Of a DNA stretch of 10,451 nucleotides, positions 1 through 7,866 are shown in pieces. The notes below the pieces were generated by a model, which saw only the letters and a list, made by a program, of their open reading frames with translations, was not told the DNA's origin and made no database searches. This DNA comes from Zancudomyces culisetae (lineage: Eukaryota; Kickxellomycota; Harpellomycetes; Harpellales; Legeriomycetaceae), in assembly GCA_001969505.1 (NCBI GenBank), contig LSSK01001844.1, positions 1 to 10,451 on the forward strand, read 5' to 3'. Both the position numbers and the translations under genes were made by a program. The stretch's first letter is position 1; every line of letters begins with the position of its first letter.

Positions 1-583
1 ACCAACTAAATGGTTATGGTAAGGCCACCAGAAACCTCCAATGTGTAAATTTTGCTCTGATCTTTTATTGTATTTTTATTATTTTTCACCATTCTTTTAG
101 ATAATTGTACCAGGTATAGAAATGCTATACCATTTTGTAGCAATTTGATTTAGATGAAATTTTTGTTGTTATTGTTCTCATGTAAAGGATGAGAGTTTCA
201 CTCAAATTCCAAGTTTATGGGTGTGTTTAAACTTTTTTCATATCAATGCTAGTTTACTGAGACGCAAGTAGGTATTGACGATTGTTTTAATTACTGGTTT
301 CCTTTTTCAGTTTGATAGCAATCCCGCAAAAAAAAAAGAGTAAAAGTTTAAATTCCTAAACTGACCATCAGTTTTAAAATGCTTCCCCACGTGTTGTTAA
401 AACTTTAAAAAAAATTATTGGTAATCGAGCACTCCTTTCCCCATAATTTGGAAATGTAGGTAAAGTGGTGGAAAGTTCACTCAGGAGTAAGAGGAGGTAT
501 TGTAACTGTTGTCTAGCGTAAGTGAATATTTTCCAGTAGTTTCAACTCTTCACTACATACTCCAACCTTTTTCTTTATCACCG

Positions 584-597
584 TATACTATAGTATA
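584..597. repeat. 14-bp perfect palindrome TATACTATAGTATA
   Basis: Self-complementary over 14 bases, continuing into ATATAGTAG. In AT-rich DNA this may be a simple low-complexity palindrome; no gene lies close enough to suggest an operator. Confidence 0.6.
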
Positions 598-699
598 ATA
601 TAGTAGAGTCTTTTACTGTATTGTATTCAAAATCATCACTTTTTTTTTACCGATTTTTATCTTTATTGGACGCTTCTCCATAAGAGAGAAAATTACACT

Positions 700-722
700 C
701 ATCTTTTGGAGCGAAAAAGATG
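700..722. repeat. Small inverted repeat, 8-bp arms
   Basis: CATCTTTT (700-707) and AAAAGATG (715-722) are exact reverse complements around a 7-nt loop. It sits in a slightly GC-richer patch that also has the direct repeat GACGCTT at 669-675 and 737-743. No U-tract or gene end is adjacent, so there is no reason to call a terminator. Confidence 0.4.
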
Positions 723-1858
723 GATACTCTACAGTAGACGCTTGAGAAGGGTGGCGCTATGGTACTCGTTTGTGCCTTTTTATTGATTTAGTAACTATCC
801 AATTATACTTGGCAAAAATATTATAGTTGTGAGAATGGAATTGTGTTTCTAAATAACAAGAAAATGTTAAAATTCTTCATTGATAATGTTTTTCAAACTA
901 AATAAAAAATGAATTATTTGTCTATTAAGCTACAAGTACTCAAAAGTTAAAAATATATCGAACGAATGTTCCACATGTACCTCAGTTATCATGAAGTACA
1001 TGAAAACTATTCACTTTAATAAACACCTACAAAGAAAAAAAATGGTACAACCATATCGAAATCATTGTATTTAAGACCCAGTAAAGTAATAATTTGAAAT
1101 GGTAGGATATTGTTGGATATATGATGGTTTGATGTGCGAGAAAAGCGCTGGTTTAAAGTTCTAAATACGCTATGTTTCATTTTTTTGTTATACGCAGCTA
1201 TCAGTGCTTTTCCCTTAAAAGCTTCTATTTGCATAGTTGTTTATTTTAGCCTTTGTTCAATACACAAAAAAAAATTCTGATAAGTGACCGCCAGAGTTTA
1301 CAACTCTGATCACTCAATATCCCTATTTAGTGATTACACAAATTGCTTTTTTTTTATAGTTTTGCAGTGTTTCCAAAGGAAAATGAAGAGATTTACATAT
1401 GTTGTATTTTTTCAGTGTAATAAACGCGTATACAAAAGGATAGCTTTTGTAGCTATAATTACGTGTGGTTTAAAACCGAGGACGTGGGAACATAACACAT
1501 ACAACTGGTTTTATAGCGACTTTTTACTATTTTGATTTTTTCCCATGTTATTTGTAAATTTATTCGATTTTTCATGTTTTTAGTTAACTGATGAAGTAAT
1601 GGTGTGAGTTGCGCTAAAACAGCGACAAACGTATCTAATGTTGATAGTTTCATTGTATAGAGTAAATGCAGAATAATTGCTCAAAAGTGTTCATTAAGGG
1701 TGTTTATGCTTTTTAGGTTAATAGTTTTCAGATAATAAAGTCCAATGAATATCGCATCAGGTTGAAGATAGGGGGAATGCGTGAAAATCACACAAATAGC
1801 GACTAGTATGTTTATGAATTTTTACTACCGTACATATGTATAAAACGTGTACATGTGG

Positions 1859-1890
1859 TATGTATGTGTATGTATGTGTATGTGTATGTA
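1859..1890. repeat. TATG/TGTG microsatellite
   Basis: Two perfect 10-nt units TATGTATGTG (1859-1868, 1869-1878), then TATGTG (1879-1884) and TATGTA (1885-1890). A 10-bp palindrome TACATATGTA precedes it at 1831-1840. A minus-strand frame across it gives a His/Thr/Tyr repeat peptide that is an artefact of the microsatellite. Confidence 0.9.
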
Positions 1891-2030
1891 CACAGAAATA
1901 AAAATATGATATTATGGGATCAGCTTTGGCGGCTTGGTGAAAGCTATCATAGTTGTAAAATTGCAAAATCTGTTAGTTAAAAAATATAAATCGAGATAAC
2001 TGGTACTAAAAAGTTAATGCAACAAGAAAA

Positions 2031-2066
2031 CCAAAACCAAAACCAAAACCAAAACCAAAACCAAAA
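2031..2066. repeat. (CCAAAA)6 hexamer array
   Basis: Six perfect tandem CCAAAA units, preceded by AAAA and followed by an A-rich run with few C or T to about 2160. The minus strand reads (TTTTGG)6, giving six evenly spaced GG pairs. It lies within a spacer with no gene. Confidence 0.95.
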
Positions 2067-2210
2067 ATATAAATAAAAATAAAAGACAAATAAAAGATAT
2101 CATAGCAAAGATTATAGAAAAAATTTAAAGAGAGACTAAAGAAAGCAAAAGAGAAAAAGAACAGGAACTTGACAGAGACCAACCTTGAGAGTCATCGGCA
2201 CGGCTGTTTA

Positions 2211-2321
2211 TGCAAGAGGTGTGTATTTGTTATTAGTAAATGGTAGAGAAGCTACGGGCTGCAGGCATTGTAGGCTCCCATTCAATTCAATTGCACCAAA
2301 GCATAATAAAACACTACCTTC
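2211..2321 (-). pseudogene. Possible further transposase fragment (GAIELNG segment)
   Basis: An open stretch of 37 codons on the minus strand contains VLLCFGAIELNGSL and ends at TAA 2210-2208. Tc1/mariner-like transposases have a similar strand (GAIS.DG) shortly after the first-Asp block, and this piece lies downstream on the same strand as the 2734-3111 relic. However, the frame differs and about 410 nt separate them, more than in an intact gene, so insertions or coincidence must be assumed. The patch 2160-2300 is more GC-rich than its flanks. No start codon or complete domain. Confidence 0.15.
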
Positions 2322-2733
2322 ACAAAATTGTGTATTTATGTTGTATGGTCATAGTTAAATTTGATTCGCTTTTAGTAAATCAAGTAAAAAAATGACGTTT
2401 TAGGTTGCACAAGTTGTTTTGGCTGTAATGTAACTAAATGTTTTAATATAAAAGTATTATAGCAGAATATAAATCAGAGCCAATATCAGTAAAAGATTAT
2501 ATATAGTTGATACAGAGGGTATAATTCGCAAGACATGTGAAAAAAAATAGACTATAAAGTGTGCTAGTACATTATTTATTGTAGTGGTTATATAATTGGG
2601 CACTAATAATGATTTTGAATCTAATAAGTAGGATTTCAAGCCCCATTATCTTCACAACCCAGTTAATATAACAATAGTTTTATGTAAAAAAAAATTGCAA
2701 GTGCACCATCTATGTCAGTAGTAAAACCCTCAT

Positions 2734-3111
2734 TACCAAAGGATGACCACCCTTTTTGTGTCTTGAGTAAGTATGAACACTAGCCACGAATTGCAGACTT
2801 AATTCCCGTATATCAAAATACCATCTAGTTTTCTGTGCGACTGTCGTATTCTACACATATATTCAAAGAAGTGTTATTGTATTAATAGTCAGCTCAGCGA
2901 TTTTCCATAGCGTTTTTTGTGATATTTATATCAAGCTTTAATAGTTGATGGGAAATTTTTATTTGGTTGAGACTGCACCTGAACGACGGGCTTGTTACAA
3001 AACCTCACTGGAACGGGCTGATTATGCTTTTCATTTCAAGCACTGAGCAGCTTTCTTGAGACAATATCCTTCCGTAACCAGTGCTCTTGCGAATTTTGGT
3101 ACTAAAGACAT
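2734..3111 (-). pseudogene. Decayed DDE (Tc1/mariner-like) transposase: HTH segment and first-Asp region
   Basis: Reading the minus strand from an ATG at 3111-3109, the peptide contains FARALVTEGYCLKKAAQCLK. After in-frame TGA and TAA it resumes as SARSSEVL, a TAA, then QARRSGAVSTK. This pattern (…EGYSLKEAA…, turn, …SAR…, RRSGAV) is that of the helix-turn-helix arm of Tc1/mariner-type transposases. In the same frame, at 2823-2734, comes WYFDIRELSLQF followed by YSRHKKGGHPLV. That resembles the conserved block around the first catalytic Asp (family pattern hydrophobic-IDE..F…WS..G.P), with the core altered. Several stops separate the two parts, so it cannot encode a working enzyme. The patch 2940-3120 is visibly more GC-rich than its surroundings, as expected for a former coding region. 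Assignment rests on motif memory only and could be wrong. No terminal inverted repeats were identified. Confidence 0.35.
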
Positions 3112-3201
3112 TCTCCAGAAATGACCATGACTACATTACAACATACCTTCAATTTTCGTTATTATAACCAACATTTGGGCCAGCAAAACCAAGGTTTATT
3201 T

Positions 3202-3216
3202 TGTACAATTTGTACA
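3202..3216. repeat. Inverted repeat TGTACAA-T-TTGTACA
   Basis: Seven-bp perfect arms around one base, about 90 nt upstream (on the minus strand) of the ATG of the decayed transposase frame at 3111. It could be a chance palindrome, a protein-binding dyad or part of a former element end; no matching copy was found on the other side of the relic. Confidence 0.4.
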
Positions 3217-3929
3217 CTTTATTAATTTCTAATCACATGCCTAGTTGAAACAATTTTTTTTAGGTATTTATTATTCTTGTACTTTAATCTTTCAATATAA
3301 ATACGAGCTGAAACTGCATCTGCTTTATGGTTTCTAAATGCTGTATTTGATGGATTTTTGAATATACGAGATAGTTCTAAACAGTTTAAATCACGGCCTA
3401 AGTACCTAAATTAACACATTAATCAATGTGACCAATTTTTTAAAAAGAAGTGAAAAAAGTGAAAAATTTAAGAGGCAGGCTTTTAATTAAATTTGAATGT
3501 CAACTGAGGTCAGTTCTATTGAAATTTGCACTTAATCTAAGCTTATATTTTTTTTTTCACGTGTTTTCAATTCAAGGGGAATTTATTATAGGAGATTGAA
3601 AATCAACACATTTTTTCCGAATTTTAATCATTTGAATGTCGGAAACAACAGTTTGTTGTTAAAATAACTACAGCATTAGATTTGAAAATATTTGGGAGTT
3701 GGGACATGCACCAGTTTCATGCGATTCAGGTAAATGGTTGGCTAAATAATAATCTGTTTCATGTATTTTGCTCAATACATTTTTCAACATGAAAAATTAC
3801 AAGAACTGGCAAAATGTTCAGGGCCAAGAGGAAGGCGGAGTAATATTATGCATTCTTAAATATGGTAAATATCATAAAAATAATCAAGAGGGGAATACTT
3901 TACTTGTGGATTCATTAAAAGCAACTCAG
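3217..3929. other. AT-rich spacer upstream of the P450
   Basis: No gene recognised. It contains a short GTGAAAAA duplication near 3447-3465 and homopolymer runs. The 5' part of a 98-codon frame (3768-4064, first ATG 3789) starts here but runs through the candidate TATA box and reads as non-coding. Any P450 regulatory sites beyond the TATA box would be expected here; none is recognisable. Confidence 0.5.
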
Positions 3930-3937
3930 TATAAAAG
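3930..3937 (+). promoter_or_regulatory. Candidate TATA box (TATAAAAG) of the P450 gene
   Basis: TATAAAAG matches the eukaryotic TATA consensus and lies 135 nt upstream of the P450 ATG at 4073. That spacing resembles the 102 nt for the secreted-protein gene at the window end. It would place the transcript start near 3960-3990. In AT-rich DNA such matches are common, so position is the main support. Confidence 0.35.
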
Positions 3938-3968
3938 CGAAGGAAACGGCACGTCCATCAAATCGTTT

Positions 3969-4064
3969 ATGCTTAAGTATTATTTTGTCAAACCAAGAAA
4001 TAGGAATAACTCTGTAAGGATATTTGAAAGCAGCGAAAAGTCCTACTGCATGAGAGCCAATTGA
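3969..4064 (+). other. Upstream ORF in the P450 leader (31 codons)
   Basis: An ATG at 3969 opens a 31-codon frame that ends with TGA at 4062-4064, 8 nt before the P450 ATG at 4073. A second in-frame ATG at 4050 gives a minimal four-codon version (MRAN). The frame continues upstream to 3789, but that part would cross the candidate TATA box and is probably chance. If transcription starts near 3960 the uORF would be in the leader and could damp translation or make it conditional through reinitiation. The peptide is not recognised. Confidence 0.3.
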
Positions 4065-4072
4065 TAAAAACA

Positions 4073-5689
4073 ATGACGATACTAAGTAAACTAGCAGAGC
4101 CATCTCAGGTTGTTCAGCTTTTTAAAAAGCTAGACTACCAGCGATTACTGAAGCTCTTGCTTAATGGGAAGACACTGGTCGCAGCACTGAGCACCTATTT
4201 GGCGCTTAGAGTTGTTATAGCAACAGTGTTTGACCCATTAAAGAGAATTCCTGGCCCGTGGTGGGGTAGATTTACAAGTCTTCCATTTGATCTACAGGTT
4301 GTACGCGGAAACTGTTATACATACCTAGGAAGCCTCCACAAAAAGTATGGACCCACTATCAGAATAGGGCCGAAAACAGTCTCGATTACAACCATGTCTG
4401 ATGCAAAAAAACTTTTGGCTACCTACAAATATCCAAAGTCAAAAGAATACGAGAGTCTAAATTTCATGGAACAAAGCATATTCACTACCAGTGATGAAGC
4501 GTATAACAGAATGAGAAGACGTCAGGTTGGACCAGTATTTACATTTACCAGCTTGGCAAATATGGAAGACCAAATTCTGAATGATGGGTATCTTGCTCTA
4601 GATAAAAAGCTAACGCAGCTGATTGAGGCAGGAAATGGCAAAGCCAAGGTCAATTACTACAAATATTTCCAGAGCGTGACTACAGACGTAATCGGCCACA
4701 TGATTTTTGGTAGAGAAATTGGCGCTGTGCCTTCAGGTGGACATCCTTTGACACAATGGGTGAATGATTCAGTTAATGCAGCTATACAAACGGCAAAATT
4801 TCCAATCTTGAAGCCTATTAAACGGTATCTTGGGCTGTTCAGGATAAAGGACTACAAAAAATTCATGGCCTTTAGAGATAATGCTATCTCTGACCGTTAT
4901 GCTCAAGTCGATAAGGCTGGACGAGAAAATGTCAATGAAGATATATTGCAGATGATTATTGACAATAAAGAAAGTATTGATGGAAAACCGATAACAAGGC
5001 TACAAATACACGCAGAGTTGGGCACTATGCTAGTGGCCGGAATAGATACCACGAGTATGACCATGACATATTTCTTACATGTCTGTACTCTGTATCCTCA
5101 TATCTACAAAAAAGTAGTAGAGGAAATAGACAGAGAGTTTCCCGATAGAACACAGTTTATCAGAGTAAATGAGGGAAGAAAGAAACTTCATTATTTTACT
5201 GCTGTAATTCTTGAAGCCATGAGGTATAGAACCGTTGTTGGTGGTACTTTTCCAAGAGACAGTTCAGAAGACGGATTTCAACTTTCAGATCACTACATTC
5301 CACCAGATCATATAATCAACATCTTTTTGGAGGGTATCCACTATGACGAGCGAGTTTGGAAGGATCCACATGTATTTAACCCTGATAGGTACTTGGGGCC
5401 CAATGGGGAGGAAATGAAAAAAGAGATTATTGCATTTTCCCTTGGTGTTAGAATCTGTGTTGGTAGGAACCTGGCATGGACCGAAATATACACTGTACTA
5501 GCTAACCTGCTCAGAGAATACGAATTTGAAATACCAAATGATTGTAAATTTGGTCCAAACAACATTGATCCAGCAACTGGTCAACCACGAATGTTTACAG
5601 ACAAAATATATGTCACTAGATGCCCAGAAAACCCAGACAGGGATTGTAATGTAGTATTCCGTAAGCGTAGGTTTGCAAAACAAGTTTAG
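4073..5689 (+). CDS. Cytochrome P450 monooxygenase, fungal microsomal type, complete and intronless
   Basis: Haem-thiolate monooxygenase of 538 residues, normal length for a microsomal fungal P450. Members take electrons from NADPH-P450 reductase at the ER and insert one oxygen atom into a lipophilic substrate; the substrate here cannot be told. Visible: N-terminal hydrophobic anchor about residues 34-53; proline-rich hinge IPGPWWGR 59-66; arginine-rich C-helix region near 146-150; I-helix oxygen-activation motif AGIDTTS 322-328; K-helix ExxR as EAMR 381-384; PERF-like FNPDRY 435-440; haem loop FSLGVRICVG 455-464 with Cys462 (codon 5456-5458) as axial ligand. Nothing catalytic is missing, so it looks functional. 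The start is the first in-frame ATG: an in-frame TGA lies at 4025-4027, and the only earlier start-like codon is a TTG at 4061. The -3 base is A. CTG codons encode residues 35 and 39 in the anchor, favouring CTG=Leu. The overall look resembles fungal catabolic/secondary-metabolism P450s often labelled benzoate 4-monooxygenase-like; CYP family is not assigned. No partner gene is adjacent. Confidence 0.97.
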   Translation: MTILSKLAEPSQVVQLFKKLDYQRLLKLLLNGKTLVAALSTYLALRVVIATVFDPLKRIPGPWWGRFTSLPFDLQVVRGNCYTYLGSLHKKYGPTIRIGPKTVSITTMSDAKKLLATYKYPKSKEYESLNFMEQSIFTTSDEAYNRMRRRQVGPVFTFTSLANMEDQILNDGYLALDKKLTQLIEAGNGKAKVNYYKYFQSVTTDVIGHMIFGREIGAVPSGGHPLTQWVNDSVNAAIQTAKFPILKPIKRYLGLFRIKDYKKFMAFRDNAISDRYAQVDKAGRENVNEDILQMIIDNKESIDGKPITRLQIHAELGTMLVAGIDTTSMTMTYFLHVCTLYPHIYKKVVEEIDREFPDRTQFIRVNEGRKKLHYFTAVILEAMRYRTVVGGTFPRDSSEDGFQLSDHYIPPDHIINIFLEGIHYDERVWKDPHVFNPDRYLGPNGEEMKKEIIAFSLGVRICVGRNLAWTEIYTVLANLLREYEFEIPNDCKFGPNNIDPATGQPRMFTDKIYVTRCPENPDRDCNVVFRKRRFAKQV

Positions 5690-5849
5690 TAATTTTAGTG
5701 ATGGTATTTTTTTGAGTCTATTATGCTACTTGGGCTGTCATTTTTTCTTATTCTAGTTGCATAGTTAATTGAAGTTTCATATGATTATATAAAAAACAAA
5801 TGGATAAAAATTAGCAGCTGTTCGCTTCATACCAGGACCATATTCTATA

Positions 5850-5855
5850 AATAAA
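5850..5855 (+). terminator. Candidate poly(A) signal AATAAA of the P450 gene
   Basis: AATAAA lies 160 nt after the P450 stop codon, in TCTATAAATAAAGTT. A second AATAAA is at 5915-5920. Either could direct 3' end formation. Such hexamers are frequent in this AT-rich spacer, so support is positional only. Confidence 0.35.
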
Positions 5856-6034
5856 GTTAAAAGGTAAAGTATGGGAAGGTGAGGGTTCAAAAGATTGTTT
5901 CACATTAATTTGAGAATAAACAAGGTGAACTTATTATACTATTATAAATACTACAAATGTACTTGAAAAAGAGGCTATTGGGATTGTTTTTATGGCTTTT
6001 TGAATGTTTAAATGTTAAGAAAAAAAGAATAAAG

Positions 6035-6190
6035 AGAATTGGCCCATTCAAAAGGAATCAATTCCAACTGAGGTGGACTCATCGTGTATGCAACAAAGTG
6101 CAATAATATGTCGAATATTCAAAAAAAGTTACACCGATTTTCATCATCAACACCCACAATTCGACACTGAAGCAGTTTTTCAAATACAAA
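6035..6190 (-). pseudogene. Possible second transposase relic: C-terminal DDE-like segment
   Basis: On the minus strand one frame, interrupted by a single TGA, reads CRIVGVDDENRCNFF and then, about 15 codons after the stop, MSPPQLELIPFEWANS. The second string resembles the SPQLNPIE..WANS block that carries the last catalytic residue in DDE_3/Tc1 transposases, though NPIE itself is changed. From the first Asp of VDDEN to the Glu before TRP there are 32 residues, close to the DD34E/D spacing. A stretch at 6300-6265 on the same strand, one frame over, reads RYGCKVSHPP, loosely like the RGWSK.G.PP block that precedes it. It would be a copy separate from the 2.7-3.1 kb relic. Weak; chance is a real alternative. 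Confidence 0.2.
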
Positions 6191-7318
6191 CATGACATTC
6201 CAAGTACTATTGTAATTAAAAAAAGACATATGAGTTTATAACACATACAGTTAGTGATTGTATCAAAACAAGGGGGATGGGATACTTTGCATCCATATCT
6301 GGTGATTTAAAAGTTATTTTGGTACCAATTTGATCATCACACCTATGTCCTCCGTGCCATAAACTCCAAATTGATCAATAAAATTTTAGAAGCAACTATC
6401 TTTACCAAATTTGTCAAAAACAACAAAATACTGGCGCTACTTCCGCAAAGCTATCACAAGTGTACATTGCTTGCATTTTTTGCACATTTTTTTTGGCTAA
6501 GTGTGCTTAAATTTTCATACTAACTCTTCAAGGCTCGTGAATGCCGTTGGTAAATAATAGAAATTTTTATAATCCAACAGGATAACCAATTAAAATAGAA
6601 TTGTGATATAAATGAAATGATAAGGGTACTATTTTGATATTATTTTTATTAAAAATGCGTCAGTATCAGTTTAAAGCATTAATTTTTACGATAATAGCAA
6701 TGCCTGAAATTTAAAAATGTGTTTATCCTGTTTTAAGCTGAAAGTCCCACTAAAAGAGTAACATAGGAGCCTAGAGTTTCTGTAGAGTCTAAATTATGAT
6801 CTGCACCCACAGGTTTAGACAAGAAAAACAAGAAAGTAAGCGTGGATTTTACAGCTGATACTAGACGTTTGCTGTACAAATACAAAGATATTAAATACTG
6901 TAATTAGTCTCAGGTCATAGGATTTGTTAAAGGAATCTACAATGTTTCAAGTGATCATCATTACAGGCAAAGCTAATTAAAAGCTGTATTACTGAAATGG
7001 AAGAACGTTTATGAGAATTTGTACTGTCTTTTTCTTTTTATCAATATTACTCTTACTTTTTATAATATGCGGCTGAGAAATGTAACTTGAGCATAAAAAA
7101 AACGCTTTATTAAATAGGACTAGATTAAATCAAAAATTGCGTTTTCCACATCATTTTGGGATATATTTTGGTTTATCCAGTCTAGTGTCAGTACAATATT
7201 ATCTATTCTTGAGCTATTTTACTAGTAGTGTTTATCATATCTGAATAAATAATAAACTATATAATTAAATTCGAATTATTTCTAAAACCATCTGTGTATA
7301 ACAACTACAGTTACCAAA
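6191..7318. other. AT-rich spacer between the two relic patches
   Basis: No gene recognised. One plus-strand frame, 6313-6520, is open for about 70 codons without a useful ATG and looks non-coding. A minus-strand C/D-box-like arrangement at 6966-6898 is described in the findings. Several AATAAA hexamers occur, as expected from composition. Confidence 0.5.
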
Positions 7319-7767
7319 ATGAGTGAAAAAATGCTTGAAAGAATTGTATTTGGTTCGCTTTTAATGAGTATAGCCCTAGTCAGCTCTCTCCAAGATTTCG
7401 AGCTTTAACAGTTAATCATAATTTGTTGAGTAATTACAAACTAAATGTAAAGTTAAGAGCTTTAAATAAAAAGAAATAAAGAACTTGTGATTAAAAAGTA
7501 GAGCTGTTTAGTGCTACAAATTTTAATACGACCCTACGTAACATTGTTATAAGAGCAAACAAGTGCTACAATGTAGAAAGCGTCTATTCTCTTAAAACAT
7601 AATATTTTAATAGCTATAAAGGTGCTTTTGTGGCATGTGCAAACGGAGAGAGCGCTGGTAAATATAGAGTGGTGCCCAAAAGATTATCAAATGGATTGCC
7701 AGATATTTTTGCAGATCTCGGAAACAAAACTGAAGTTTCAGTAACATGGATTTCACCATATTACTAG
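7319..7767 (+). pseudogene. Relic or spliced gene of a small secreted protein with a double-psi beta-barrel-like C-terminus
   Basis: Two parts about 90 nt apart. Part 1: ATG at 7319 (second ATG 7331) opens 29 codons, with the hydrophobic run IVFGSLLMSIALVSSL after a charged start, i.e. signal-peptide-like, ending at TAA 7406-7408. Part 2, another frame: open from 7495 to TAG 7765-7767 with one internal TAA at 7600-7602. After that TAA come 54 codons including ACANGESAGKYRVV and NGLPDIFADLG followed by EVSVTW. This recalls the end of RlpA-like/expansin-like barrels (ANGKS…VVD.C..C…LDLSP..F..L…V.W), but the usual VVDRCxxC block is missing or altered. The total of about 150 codons fits small secreted fungal barrel proteins. 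A TATA-like TATATAAT near 7258 and AATAAA at 7867-7872 frame the locus. A 3' acceptor (AATAG, ending 7613) could splice out the internal TAA, so an intact spliced gene is possible. Family assignment is tentative. Confidence 0.35.
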
Positions 7768-7866
7768 AACTTGTACTCGATGTCTCTTTATAGCTTATAC
7801 TATTTTTTTGATATATGAAAAATGCCAAACGAGGCAGTTACACTAAATTTATTGTGTTTTATTTGT

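Larger units (their letters stand above)
1..1858. other. AT-rich spacer, no gene recognised
   Basis: Poly(A)/poly(T) tracts and frequent stops in all frames. The longest frames (83 codons at 1284-1535 from a GTG, and 72 and 64 codons on the minus strand at 1234-1016 and 1653-1459) have no recognisable motif. Patches at 440-560 and 660-770 are slightly GC-richer but yield no readable peptide. No tRNA-like B box (GGTTCRANNCC) was seen. Confidence 0.6.

Noticed and set aside
1284-1535. 83-codon plus-strand frame
   Set aside because: It begins with GTG, the first ATG is at 1383, and the Phe/Tyr-rich peptide reflects T-rich sequence with no motif.
1586-1600. TGATGA at 1588 as a snoRNA C box
   Set aside because: No CTGA D box or closing stem at a suitable distance downstream.
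1757-1966. 69-codon minus-strand frame with His-Thr repeats
   Set aside because: The repeat peptide is simply the translation of the TATG/TGTG microsatellite.
3768-4064. 98-codon plus-strand frame upstream of the P450 as a separate gene
   Set aside because: It opens with TTG, crosses the candidate P450 TATA box and leader, and shows no motif. Only its distal part is kept, as a possible uORF.
4061-4072. TTG at 4061 as the P450 start, adding four residues
   Set aside because: Eukaryotic start; the ATG at 4073 is the first in-frame ATG after the TGA at 4025-4027 and has A at -3.
5341-5683. Minus-strand frames of 74 and 61 codons inside the P450
   Set aside because: Antisense shadows of the P450 coding sequence.
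5882-5897. GGGTTCAAAAG as a possible tRNA B box
   Set aside because: It does not complete GGTTCRANNCC, and no A box or acceptor stem surrounds it. Other GGTTC occurrences (e.g. 7350, 8195, 9829) fail likewise.
7607-7828. 73-codon minus-strand frame
   Set aside because: Antisense to the GC-richer barrel-like plus-strand stretch, which gives a more protein-like reading.
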